A stretch of 64,000 nt of DNA from Histomonas meleagridis (lineage: Eukaryota; Parabasalia; Tritrichomonadida; Dientamoebidae): NCBI GenBank assembly GCA_020186115.1, contig WSYJ01000060.1, positions 1,612,001 to 1,676,000 of the forward strand, written 5' to 3'. The notes under the pieces were generated by a model. It saw only the letters and a program-made list of their open reading frames with translations, ran no database searches and had not been told where the DNA came from. Positions 1-9,379 of this stretch are shown piece after piece (within the stretch, counting starts at the first letter, position 1; each line of letters opens with the position of its first letter). The translations under genes were made by a program, and so were the position numbers.

Positions 1-1256
1 GTGAAATTTTGATTTCCGCAAATTGTATTTATTTCGAATGTTATCGAGTCAGGGCCCTCAAGTATTCTTGTCGCTGCTCTGATCTTTCCCCATGGATAAG
101 ATTGTGGAATTTGGAACCCTACTTCAAATCGAATTCTTGGATCATGTTTAACAAATGTGAAATAAACAATGTTTTCTTCTTGCCTCATATATGGAAGCAC
201 AGAACTAATTGAATGTATCTCTTTGATTAAATCTTTTTTTCTTTTTTCATTCGCAATCAGACAATGAACTGATTTAACGGTCTCAGCTGTGTAAAGTTCT
301 TTAAGTTGGGGTATCCCTATAACCGCTTTGCCTCTTTCAATTTTTGTGATGTGAAAACTGATGCACTTGTTAAGAAAAGAAAATTTTGCTCTGTACTGAG
401 AAAGCTTTTTTGTAGCATCTCGAGTTTCATTAATATTCGTTGTAAGTTCCACATATTTATCATATTTAGCAATCTTTGGATTATTTTTAAGAATAGATTT
501 TGCTGAATTTAATTGACGATCAAGAACTTCAAATGAATGAGATTCATCAAAACTGATTTTTTCGAGGTTAAATAGTTGTTCGTTAATGGCTTTTGTGGAT
601 TCTGTATGGAAAACTGTTATGTAATCTTTGATTCTGTTCAAGATAATTTCTGTATCCTCTGAACTAAGTTGTGGAATGGTTGAAAGAAGATAAGGTGGAT
701 TCTTATTATGTCCTCGAATACGTGACGTGATTTCTTGGTGAATTGATGAGATTTCAGATTCAATAATTTTTTGAAGATTATAAAAATTTTGCGAATAATT
801 TTTGGAAACAAGGAGCTTTGAGGGCAGTCTTGGAAGAGGAGAAAATTTCAGTGAAGAAAAATAACCAAGAAGATCAGAAAATGAAATAGCTGGAGGAAGA
901 TGAGCTTGGAGATAACTATTATAATCATCAACTAAATCTAAGAGTGATGGAATGGTTATATTAGCATGATCTATATTTTCATCTTGTGGTGATAAAGATG
1001 ATTGAGGTAAAAATAATTTGAAGTCTGCATCATTTGATTGTTGATATGAATCTGAAAAATCAATAGGAGATGTAGGATTAAATGTATCATTTTTAAACTT
1101 GTTTGCATAAACAGATCTTTTGTAAAAATTTGGTGTGCTTTGAATTATACTTTGCGTATCATGGCTTGGTGATGGAAAAGCTATATTTGTCGTTTCGAAT
1201 AGGTCTTGTTGCTGTTTTGGTTGTCTTTTGCTTGATGAGTTTGTGGAAAACGACAT
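1..1256 (-). CDS. Possible KNL1/Spc7-like kinetochore protein, C-terminus cut by window edge
   Basis: An ATG at 1254-1256 on the minus strand opens a frame that runs without a stop to the window edge (418 codons seen). Residues 1-100 are Gln/Ser/Asn-rich and look disordered. Residues about 124-140 (ISFSDLLGYFSSLKF) resemble the opening of the Spc7 domain, a motif of the type I-x-L-x-x-F-L. A long helical, probably coiled-coil stretch follows (about 150-350). The visible end (YFTFVKHDPRIRFEVGFQIP) has the strand pattern of an RWD fold, which in KNL1/Spc7 binds the Mis12 complex at the outer kinetochore. The domain order fits, but sequence similarity is weak by eye and no MELT or PP1-docking motif is seen. 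An AACGG box lies just upstream (1262-1267). Another coiled-coil/RWD protein is possible. Confidence 0.4.
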   Translation of the reverse strand, partial: MSFSTNSSSKRQPKQQQDLFETTNIAFPSPSHDTQSIIQSTPNFYKRSVYANKFKNDTFNPTSPIDFSDSYQQSNDADFKLFLPQSSLSPQDENIDHANITIPSLLDLVDDYNSYLQAHLPPAISFSDLLGYFSSLKFSPLPRLPSKLLVSKNYSQNFYNLQKIIESEISSIHQEITSRIRGHNKNPPYLLSTIPQLSSEDTEIILNRIKDYITVFHTESTKAINEQLFNLEKISFDESHSFEVLDRQLNSAKSILKNNPKIAKYDKYVELTTNINETRDATKKLSQYRAKFSFLNKCISFHITKIERGKAVIGIPQLKELYTAETVKSVHCLIANEKRKKDLIKEIHSISSVLPYMRQEENIVYFTFVKHDPRIRFEVGFQIPQSYPWGKIRAATRILEGPDSITFEINTICGNQNF

Positions 1257-2109
1257 ACTGTCCGTTTATTTTCATAATAACGGCCGCCAATGGAGGAAAC
1301 CGTTAAATATGTGTGAACACAAATGATTGATCCATTCATTTTAAAATAACTTTTCTATATTAAAAAAAATATTTTACTGCAGTATTAAATTTAATATTTA
1401 CTTAGGTTTTTAATTTTTTTTTTATTTCATACTATAATATAATCTTAAAATGTAATTTTTTGGGTTTCTAAATATTATTTTGAAATCTTGAGAAAATAAA
1501 ATAAATTATTTTTTGTGCCCATTGAAGATGTGTATAAAAATAATATGAAGAACTCCAAAAAGATATCAAATAATCAATAAAATCATGAAGCCCATCAATT
1601 TTATAAATCTTGAATGTGACAAACGAGTTAATAAACGCTGAAAATTCTTGGTGAGATTTTTTTTAGACATCTTCATCATTATTTGTTATTTTATATATAT
1701 ATATATAATATTATGGCTTGAATTACTGAAACATATCCAATTGATGACATAAACATGTTTATGTTATTGATCAAACAATCATGATTCATCTTAATGAAAA
1801 TGCATTTATACCATATATATCTTCTGTTCCTGATTTGTTTTTAAACTCCACATAAAGTCTCCTCTGTAATTTTTTGGGTTTCTTATCCATTAAACTTCAA
1901 GCATTGATTGGTAATCTCCTCTATACACGACTTTGAATATCCATTTTTAATGTTGTTTTTGATAATTTTTTCACAACTTACAGCACAACAAGTGTTTAAG
2001 ATATACTCATTTATACTTTTTTCCAAAGAAATTTATTGTACAGTACAATAATTTTTATATTTAAATGTTTCATTTTAACAATAAACAATATTTAATAATA
2101 AAAATCTGT
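1257..2109. other. AT-rich intergenic stretch, possibly with decayed coding DNA
   Basis: No intact gene is seen. On the minus strand about 1510-1670 reads as protein-like (…EFSAFINSFVTFKIYKIDGL…) but carries stops and matches nothing I recognise. A (TA)n run lies at about 1691-1707. The end next to 1256 carries two AACGG boxes in promoter position for the minus-strand gene. Confidence 0.4.
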
Positions 2110-2843
2110 TTATTCACAGCCAATTCCTTTAAGAAACTCAGCAACTTCAAAATTCTTATTCGCAATTGCGAGGCTTAAAGGCGTTGCTCCGTATGCGTTT
2201 TTATGATTTTTATCAACACCTTTTAATGATACTAAGAACTTAACAATATCTAAATCACCTACAACAGCTGCAGTAGCTAAAGCAGTATTATCATTTTGTC
2301 CAGTTTGATTTAAATCAACTTTAGGTAAAGACACCAAAAACTTTAAAGTTTCAAGTTGATGACCTACAACAGCACTTGTTAATAATGATTCGCCATACAT
2401 ATTTTTCGTATTATAATCAATATCATCATCACAATTCATCAAATATTTAATCACATCAATAAAACCATTATGTGCTGCATATATCATAGAATATGCTACA
2501 TAACCACCTTTAAAATTAACACCTGTTCTTTCTTTACTATGTAAATATTTTACAATGTCTAAATACCCATGCATTGAAGCATGTAAAAACGCAGGACCAA
2601 AAAGAATTTGATTGAAACATATAAAGTGAAATAGAAACTTCATCCATCGCATTACAATCAATTCCTTTTACATCACATAAAAATTTAACAATCGAAAGAT
2701 AGCCTTTCATAGATGCAAAAATTAAAGCAGTTGTGTTCCTTTCATCACATGCATTTACATCAACATATTTCGAATTTGCTAGAACTTTTACACATGATAA
2801 ATTTCCATATTCTGATGCACGTATTAAAGGCGTACCAACAATA
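2110..2843 (-). pseudogene. Out-of-frame ankyrin continuation of the 4268 gene
   Basis: Two further minus-strand frames carry on the ankyrin array. The first starts at about 2843 (GTPLIRASEYGNLSCVKVL … ALIFASMKGYLSIVKFL). The second starts at about 2602 (GPAFLHASMHGYLDIVKYL) and holds four more units before ending in KGIGCE at 2110. Each join falls in the beta-hairpin loop before the (T)-x-L-x-x-A helix, and each is bridged by a T-rich insert beginning GTTTCT (about 58 and 40 nt). Neither insert ends in AG, so canonical splicing is not supported. The remaining repeats have normal loops (NMYGESLL, NAYGATPL). Read as a decayed or unconventionally processed 3' half. Confidence 0.6.
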
Positions 2844-4268
2844 AGAAAAAAACACCAAAAAATTAAAATGAAATATTGATGGAATAAAAGAAACATTATC
2901 CATTACCGATAGATTAACACCTTCAAGTGTGGAAAGAAATCGAAGTATATCTACATTTCCATTTATAGCAGCTAATGTTACTCCTGATTGATTATTTTTA
3001 TCAACACAATTTGGATCTATACCATTTTCTATCCCATATATAACAAGTTTTATACAATCAGATGAACATGCTTTTAAGAAAACAGATTCATCGACTTGAG
3101 GTGGAATAACTCCATACCTATTAAATTTAGCGACAGTTAAATTGGAGTACCCTGAATTCGAGTCACTTTTTGTTCCAATGGTAGCAAAAACTGGAGAATC
3201 TTGAACTCTGAAATTTGAAGGTTGCATTACCCGTCCTCTACAACCAGAAAATGTTCTTTCAGCAGCAATATCCATAATTTTCCTTCTTCTTGCACTAATT
3301 GGTGCATGACGAGTTTGATTTTCTTGCAAAGGAGTAGAAGAAATATGCGTTTCACTTTGAAATACAGATGTGATGATTTCAGAATTTCCACCAGCTATTG
3401 CATATTCTTCAAGTCGACGATTTTTCCTATCAAGCTTTGAAAAATCAGCATTCTTTCTTTGAAGATAGAAGAATGCATTTACAGAACCACAAAATGCTGC
3501 GTATTGAATAAGTGTTGGATAATGATTAATGAATCCACAACATTCAAACATAGATGGTTCAATTGTGGAATTAACATCACCATAGTCAATAACAGCATCG
3601 TCAGAAATAGCCATTGCAATTGGATCTGGATTCATTCCAATATCTCGGTATTCACGATATAATTTCCAATTATTTTCTTTGAGTTTGTCAAACTGTTGTA
3701 TAAACGGAATGTTGACATTAGCCAGATCTTTAAAGTACGGAGATTTATGTGATTCTTCAAGTAAATTCTTGTATTTAGAAAATAAGTCAAGATCGTCTTG
3801 CTCAATTTCTGGAAGAAACCAACATAACATGGTAACACTGAACCTCCTGTGCTGCTTCATATAGGTAAATGCTTTATCTTTAAAAATTGTATGAATAAAA
3901 GAAATAACATCATTGATTGGAATCAATCCGATTTTTACAAGAGAATATAAATAAAACATTCTACTTGTTTTTCGCTGCTTTGTTGATAGTAAAAAATCTG
4001 ATATAACTTTGATAAACTCTGGTTTATGGGATGCTATTCTTTTTGATATTTCAACATATAACTCGGTATTTCGTGGCCTAACATCAATCGACTCGATTAA
4101 GAGATGTAAAAGTTCTTCATTTTGGGATTCATCTTCCCAAAAATCATATAATAAAATTGAGTTAACAACAGATTCAATTGTTGATTCATTTACACTTTGA
4201 ACTTCTTCTTGAAGCTTTATAAATTTTTGTGCATTTGCCTTTGCTTTAGATAAGTCTTCTCTGAGCAT
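2760..4268 (-). CDS. DUF3447-type ankyrin repeat protein, N-terminal part
   Basis: A 502-codon frame from the ATG at 4266-4268. Residues 1-280 form the helical N-terminal half typical of the large trichomonad DUF3447/ankyrin families, ending in the landmark 'TIEPSMFECCGFIN' and the first ankyrin units (TLIQYAAFCGSVNAFFYLQ, EYAIAGGNSEIITSVFQ). A linker of about 80 residues precedes further ankyrin units (ESVFLKACSSDCIKLVI, GVTLAAINGNVDILRFL). After 'NLSVMDN' the frame enters a T-rich stretch (VSFIPSIFHFNFLVFF) that is not ankyrin, while the next repeat continues in another frame. Such proteins are presumed protein-interaction scaffolds; partner unknown. It is divergent to the small gene at 4384, with AACG boxes in the 115-bp gap. 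Either a frameshifted gene or a gene with unusual introns. Confidence 0.75.
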   Translation of the reverse strand: MLREDLSKAKANAQKFIKLQEEVQSVNESTIESVVNSILLYDFWEDESQNEELLHLLIESIDVRPRNTELYVEISKRIASHKPEFIKVISDFLLSTKQRKTSRMFYLYSLVKIGLIPINDVISFIHTIFKDKAFTYMKQHRRFSVTMLCWFLPEIEQDDLDLFSKYKNLLEESHKSPYFKDLANVNIPFIQQFDKLKENNWKLYREYRDIGMNPDPIAMAISDDAVIDYGDVNSTIEPSMFECCGFINHYPTLIQYAAFCGSVNAFFYLQRKNADFSKLDRKNRRLEEYAIAGGNSEIITSVFQSETHISSTPLQENQTRHAPISARRRKIMDIAAERTFSGCRGRVMQPSNFRVQDSPVFATIGTKSDSNSGYSNLTVAKFNRYGVIPPQVDESVFLKACSSDCIKLVIYGIENGIDPNCVDKNNQSGVTLAAINGNVDILRFLSTLEGVNLSVMDNVSFIPSIFHFNFLVFFSYCWYAFNTCIRIWKFIMCKSSSKFEIC

Positions 4269-4383
4269 TTTATTTTGATTTTACGAGTTTGGTATAACGT
4301 CTTTTGTTCAAAGAAAGAATCTTCACACTTCACATTGGAAAACGTTTATTTTTCAAAAGCTTTTGAAAGAGGCAGGTTGATCA

Positions 4384-4668
4384 ATGTCAAGAATTTCAAA
4401 AAGAAGCCCTAGCGCGCCCAGATCACGTTCCAAAGAAATATATCCATCAACTTATTATACTAAAGAAATATATCCCACAAATAAAAGCTCATCAATTCAA
4501 CCAAAGAAATACAAACCAGGCCAAGAACTTAAGGTTTTTGAAAATTCAGTACAAATAAAAGCATTTTATGTGGGCGAATCAAGTATGCCCGGTAAAATTA
4601 TCGTATTCACTGAAGATGGGTACTTAAAATGTGTTTCAGATAGTATGACTCATCCTTTCAAAGTGTAA
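4384..4668 (+). CDS. Small basic protein of unknown function
   Basis: A 94-residue frame with ATG start. Residues 1-45 are Ser/Lys/Tyr/Pro-rich with two KEIYP repeats and look disordered. Residues 48-94 look like a small beta-rich fold (ELKVFENSVQIKAFYVG … GKIIVFTEDGYLKCVSDS). I do not recognise the family. An AACGTTT box at about 4340-4347 and a TCA-containing start context (TTGATCAATG) support real transcription. It is divergently arranged with the ankyrin gene. Real gene likely; function not assignable. Confidence 0.6.
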   Translation: MSRISKRSPSAPRSRSKEIYPSTYYTKEIYPTNKSSSIQPKKYKPGQELKVFENSVQIKAFYVGESSMPGKIIVFTEDGYLKCVSDSMTHPFKV

Positions 4669-5750
4669 TTTTTTTCAACACAAACGATCTAATCAATTCT
4701 CTTTCTCTTATCTTTTAGTTAAACTTAAGTTAGTCGAAAACTTAAAATTCTGTTAATTTTATTATTCTAAACATGGTTTTATCTAATAATAACAAAACCT
4801 GAAGACTTTAATTCTATAAGTCGTTTAAACACTTATGTAAGACTAAAAAATAATAGACTATGTAAAAGTTTTTATATTAATTTGTTTTCAACCTTTTTCA
4901 AAATTGAATTTAGCATACGCAAATAATGGCTGAATTATTATACTATAATTATATAGTTTTATATGCAAAAATTTATTCAACAATTGTTCCAAACATAATT
5001 TGCTTTGCATATGCTATCGTGCGTACTTTTGATTCAATTTGGCTCAAAAGTATTTAACGTCTTTGGTTGCCACTTTCTCCTATTCACAAAATTTTTATTA
5101 CACAACATAATGACATTTGATCTCATGATTTTCGATTAATTAAAATCGCAGCTTCATTAATAAAATTCTAAATAAATCAAATACTTAATTTACTCTAAAT
5201 ATGTTATCAACATATTTTTTTTACTTCGAATTGCTGCATCGTTATAAGGAGATTATATGTTATTGAGTTAACTTCTGTGAATACAAGCAAGAGGCATGAA
5301 AAAAACATAGATAGCTACAATAGATTCATTCGGTTGACAGACTTTGGGTGTGTTCGCCTTGCAACCGGGAACGTTTTCCTTTGAAAAACTTCTTGTCAAA
5401 CTGCTTTTCATTTAAAAAGTTCTTCGAACACGCGGTTTCAAATGAACTTTTTGGGTAAATGAGTTGCTCAATCTGATCAATTTCCCACAACTATATCGAG
5501 TAATCAGAAACAATATTGATGTACTCAGATAGTTATTGAAGTGAATAAGTATTATAAGTAAATACATCATAAAATCATGGTAATTGAAGTTCCAAGAACA
5601 ACCGGTAAGTTCGAACTGATTTTTTCAAAGGAAACCGTTATGTTCACATTTTTTCTAACGGACGTTTGTGGAAAGTAAAATTAACAAGTTTACTTATTAT
5701 CGACCCTGTGAAAAACTCGCTTACATTTAAAAAGTTCATTCAGAAAATCA
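4669..5750. other. Intergenic region upstream of the Ser/Glu/Thr-repeat gene
   Basis: No gene seen in 1.08 kb. The last 120 bases carry AACGG/AACGT boxes (about 5633-5672) and an initiator-like TCATTCA at 5736, 15 bases before the next ATG. The phrase ACATTTAAAAAGTTC near that start is closely echoed at about 5410-5425, suggesting a duplicated promoter segment. Confidence 0.45.
5736..5742 (+). promoter_or_regulatory. Initiator-like TCATTCA
   Basis: TCATTCA lies 15 bases upstream of the ATG at 5751. Trichomonad initiators have a TCA core (consensus TCAYWYTCATTA) and sit within about 20 bases of the start codon, so position and sequence both fit. Confidence 0.5.
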
Positions 5751-7229
5751 ATGCTTCCTGTAATCATTGCCATATTTTTTATATTCACATCCTCGACTGA
5801 AACAACCACAGAAACATCATCAGAAACAAGCTCAGAGGTAAGTACGGAAACATCATCAGAAGTAAGTTCTGAAACATCATCAGAAACAAGTTCTGAAACA
5901 TCATCAGAAACAAGTACAGAAACATCATCAGAAGTAAGCTCTGAAACAAGCTCAGAGGTAAGTACAGAGATATCATCAGAAACAAGTTCTGAAACATCAT
6001 CAGAAACGAGCTCAGAAACATCATCAGAAACGAGCTCAGAAACATCATCAGAAACGAGCTCAGAAACATCATCAGAAACAAGCTCAGAAACATCATCAGA
6101 AACAAGTTCTGAAATATCATCAGAATCATCGTCAGAAACATCATCAGAAACAAGTTCTGAAACATCATCAGAAACATCGTCGGAAACAAGCTCTGAAACA
6201 TCGTCAGAAACATCATCAGAAACAAGTTCTGAAACATCATCAGAAACAAGTTCTGAAACATCATCAGAATCATCGTCAGAAACAAGCTCTGAAACATCAT
6301 CAGAATCATCATCAGAAACAAGTTCTGAAACATCATCAGAATCATCGTCAGAAACAAGCTCTGAAACAAGTACAGAAGAAAGTACAGAGACATCATCAGA
6401 AGAAAGTACCGAAACAAGTTCAGAAGTAAGTTCTGAAACATCATCAGAAGAAAGCACTGAAACAAGTACAGAAGAAAGCACTGAAACAAGTACAGAAGAA
6501 AGCACTGAAACAAGTACAGAAGTAAGTTCAGAAACAAGTACAGAAGAAAGTACAGAGACATCATCAGAAGAAAGTACCGAAACAAGTTCAGAAGTAAGTT
6601 CTGAAACAAGTTCTGAAACATCATCAGAAGAAAGCACTGAAACAAGTACAGAAGAAAGTACAGAGACATCATCAGAAGAAAGCACCGAAACAAGTACAGA
6701 AGAAAGCTCTGAAATATCATCAGAAGAAAGCTCTGAAACAAGTACAGAAGTAACAACAGAGACACGCACAGAAACATCTTCAGACACTTCATCAGAGGCT
6801 GCAACAGAGACGCGCACGGACGTTACTTCCGAGGCCACCGACACGGCGGAAGTCACCACCGAAGTCGAGAGCACCGATGTCCGCACGGCCACTGCCACTC
6901 CCACCGCGCCTACTCCGACTGCGTACCCTCTCTCGGACACTTTCACTGCGTCGCAGGTACCAGACAACAGCGAAGAGGGCGGACTTTCAGGCGGGGAACT
7001 CGCTGCCATCATTGTTGTTGTTGTTATTGTTGTCATTGCGATCATTGTACTGATCATCATATTTGTGATACGCAAGAACGGCACCGTAGTGATGCTGCAC
7101 CACAGCGAGGACATACACTCTGACGAACAGAAGCAGCAGCACACGCGAAAAGGAAAGAAGGAAAAGGACTCGTCATCCGGATCGAGTGATAACAATGATG
7201 ACTTCGATGAAATAGCACTGTGGATATAG
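5751..7229 (+). CDS. Ser/Glu/Thr-repeat type I membrane surface protein (mucin-like)
   Basis: 492 residues. Residues 1-14 form a hydrophobic signal peptide (MLPVIIAIFFIFTSS). About residues 15-345 are an uninterrupted array of ETSS, EVSS, ESSS, EEST and ETST units, strongly acidic and hydroxyl-rich, so a likely heavily O-glycosylated or phosphorylated stalk. Residues 346-415 are Thr/Ala/Pro-rich. A Gly-rich juxtamembrane piece leads into a Val/Ile-only membrane helix (about 427-448), then a basic-acidic cytoplasmic tail with a Ser/Asp-rich end. The architecture predicts an extended cell-surface protein. The opposite strand also has long open frames, but those are shadows of the repeat. The stalk's 3' end and the juxtamembrane coding DNA (6790-7010) are GC-rich, unlike everything around. 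Confidence 0.8.
   Translation: MLPVIIAIFFIFTSSTETTTETSSETSSEVSTETSSEVSSETSSETSSETSSETSTETSSEVSSETSSEVSTEISSETSSETSSETSSETSSETSSETSSETSSETSSETSSETSSETSSEISSESSSETSSETSSETSSETSSETSSETSSETSSETSSETSSETSSETSSESSSETSSETSSESSSETSSETSSESSSETSSETSTEESTETSSEESTETSSEVSSETSSEESTETSTEESTETSTEESTETSTEVSSETSTEESTETSSEESTETSSEVSSETSSETSSEESTETSTEESTETSSEESTETSTEESSEISSEESSETSTEVTTETRTETSSDTSSEAATETRTDVTSEATDTAEVTTEVESTDVRTATATPTAPTPTAYPLSDTFTASQVPDNSEEGGLSGGELAAIIVVVVIVVIAIIVLIIIFVIRKNGTVVMLHHSEDIHSDEQKQQHTRKGKKEKDSSSGSSDNNDDFDEIALWI
5800..6770 (+). repeat. Tandem 12/24-nt ETSS-coding minisatellite
   Basis: About 970 bases of degenerate tandem repeats, based on ACATCATCAGAA and ACAAGTTCTGAA units. Longer blocks, such as those around GAAGAAAGCACTGAAACA, recur exactly. 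Such DNA is prone to length change, so allele length is likely to vary. Confidence 0.85.
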
Positions 7230-8250
7230 AACAAATTTAACTCCATAAAAATTCGTTACGAAAATTTACATTTGATGAATACGTTTTCGTTTCGATAGTA
7301 AAATGAGCATCGAATAGTTATTGCGAATGCTGAATCGCTTCGAATTTGTTTTGTTTTGGGCTGTACAAACGATTCAAATGCGCATTTGAAGAATGAATGC
7401 GAATTCACTTTACATAGTTTTATGATTCTTTGATAAAAAATGGTTTTCCAATGGTTTTAACGAAGTGGTAATGTAAATATCAGAATATGGCTCAAATTAA
7501 CAGTTGTTTTAAAACTTAATAAAATTGTCCTTGATATGATTGAACTTATGCGTTTTTTGTCGAAGTTGCAGTTCTACTACTAATTTCATCGCTGAGAAAT
7601 TTGGAAATATGAGTAATTATTATTTTCATGAAAAGTAATATTAAAATATATAAGATAAAATCGATATGATATACAAAATTGTTATTTCATTTTGTTTATT
7701 TATTGGAAATTTATCTCTAAATTCAATATTTTTATCAATTTTTTTTGATAAAAAAATTCTTTTCCTTATTTTATATACCAATATTTCAAGAATTCACCCT
7801 TTTTGCATAATAATTTAACACTTCTTAATCAACTGTTAGATGAAAACTTGCATGGTTATTTGGTAATTTAATATACTCATAATAATTGCCAGAATAATGA
7901 TACTTATGTATTGTCCATTAGCTAGAATATGAAAAATTGCAAGTGGACTTTCTCTAGAGAAGATATAATTAATATTGAATATAATATGTTCAAAAATAAA
8001 AAAACGAAAACACAAAATATTCTCACAAAAACAACAAGTTAACAACAAATGTAGAAACCCAATTGTGGGTCAATGCCTAATTATAGGTCTTTGGTCAAAA
8101 GGCATTTTGCTCAAAATCTGTTGCAAACGGAAATTTTCATCCCTTTGAATTTTTGTGAATAACGGTTGTTCTCACAGAAATCCATTTAAAAAATTCAAAG
8201 GATTAATTTCATACTTTTTTGAAGTCCGCTTTACTTCATTTTTTTGTTTC
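7230..8250. other. AT-rich intergenic region before cofilin
   Basis: No gene is supported. A 70-codon minus-strand frame at 7836-8048 has no recognisable features. AACGG-type boxes at about 8128 and 8161 and a TCATT at 8236 belong to the cofilin promoter. Confidence 0.4.
8236..8240 (+). promoter_or_regulatory. Initiator-like TCATT
   Basis: TCATT followed by a T-run, 15 bases upstream of the ATG at 8251. It supports the shorter cofilin start, since the longer open frame from 8155 would place the initiator inside the coding sequence. Confidence 0.45.
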
Positions 8251-8673
8251 ATGTTCACTGGAATTAAGGTTCATGATGAATGCATGCCTGTCTTCAATGA
8301 CTTCAAGATTGGTCATAAATATCGATATGTTCTCTTCACTTTTAGTGATGACGAAAGGTTTATTGTTGTTGATAAAACAGGGCCAAAAGATACAACGTAT
8401 GATCAATTCCTTGATGACCTCCCTCAAAATGATGTATGTTTCGCTGTCTACGATTATGATTTCACCAACGATGATGGAAACCTTCGCAATAGGCTTCTCT
8501 TCATCTCATGGGTACCAAATTCTGCACCAGCACGAAAGAAAATGATATCTGCTTCAACAAGGATTTCGTTCAAGAATGCTTTACCTGGCGTTGGAATAAG
8601 CATACAAGCAAATAGCTATGCTGAAATTCAAGAATCTGAGGTTCGTGCAAAATGCCTTGCTTCAATCAAGTAA
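8251..8673 (+). CDS. Actin-depolymerising factor / cofilin
   Basis: 140 residues, the usual length for a single ADF-H domain. It starts MFTGIKVHDECMPVFNDFKI, matching the family's N-terminal helix. The core follows: strand YRYVLFTFSDDERFIVVDK, 'YDQFLDDLPQNDVCFAVYDYDF', 'LLFISWVPNSAPARKKM' (the family W-x-P-x-x-A-x-x-x-x-K-M motif on the long actin-binding helix), 'SSTR'-like ASTRISFKNALPGVGISIQA, and a final helix. It binds and severs actin filaments in the cytoplasm. The frame is open back to 8155, but those 32 residues are unlike cofilin, and the initiator-like TCATT at 8236 favours 8251. Confidence 0.9.
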   Translation: MFTGIKVHDECMPVFNDFKIGHKYRYVLFTFSDDERFIVVDKTGPKDTTYDQFLDDLPQNDVCFAVYDYDFTNDDGNLRNRLLFISWVPNSAPARKKMISASTRISFKNALPGVGISIQANSYAEIQESEVRAKCLASIK

Positions 8674-9139
8674 AGGTTTAACCTTCCCAAAATCTTTTTT
8701 TCTCTGAACATTTAAAATATAAAATTTGTTTTGATATGCACAATAAATTAAAAAATCCAATAATTCGACAATTTTATATATTTTTGCAAGCATTCATATT
8801 TCATATTTATCATGTTTTGATTATATTAATGAAATGATTAATCAAAACACATTAAAAATCACATTTAAGCAAGTTATTTTGCAAAAGGTGAGAAAATACT
8901 TTAAAGATTAATTATTTCATTATTTTTTGCTTACAGTTTCTTCATGATACACAAAATTGAAAATGAATTTTGAACCATTAATAAAATTGTATTCTAAAAT
9001 ATTTGATTTATAAAAAGTGTTTTAAATCTGATCAAAATGATAATCGAAAATTTTTGGAAATTTGTCATTACATTTCCATATTTGTGCTTAATACAGATTA
9101 AAACCAAATTTTTCAGGCAATCACATGAAAAGTTATTAT
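8674..9139. other. AT-rich 3' flank of cofilin
   Basis: Very AT-rich, many short A/T runs. I see no coding, RNA or repeat feature. Confidence 0.4.
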
Positions 9140-9315
9140 TTACTCATCTTCAAAAGCCGCATATTTCATAATTTCTCCTGATATAAAATCGTCAGCCAAT
9201 TTCTCTAATCTTTCATCAGACAAAAATATTTCGAATCCATTTCAGCCAAAACTCATCCAAATACACAGTCGGCACATCGTAGAAATAAGGATCAGGCGAA
9301 TCATCCGTATGCAAT
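9140..9315 (-). pseudogene. C-terminal remnant of an unidentified protein
   Basis: The minus strand encodes DDSPDPYFYDVPTVYLDEFW, then after a one-base frame change FEIFLSDERLEKLADDFISG and a natural-looking end (…YAAFEDE, stop at 9140). Composition is that of a real soluble acidic protein, not of intergenic DNA here. No N-terminal part is seen: upstream is the 3' end of the cyclin gene. Read as a decayed gene fragment of unknown family. Confidence 0.45.
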
Positions 9316-9379
9316 ACGAATTACGCATTTATTTTTTATTAATTTTTTTACACAACAACAGATCTATCACACGTTTGCA

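Noticed and set aside
5690-7246. 518-codon frame opposite the Ser/Glu/Thr-repeat gene
   Set aside because: Composition (SDDVSELVSDDV) is the antisense of the ETSS repeat; the signal peptide and membrane anchor are on the plus strand only.
7836-8048. 70-codon minus-strand frame
   Set aside because: No promoter box, no homology, composition of AT-rich non-coding DNA.
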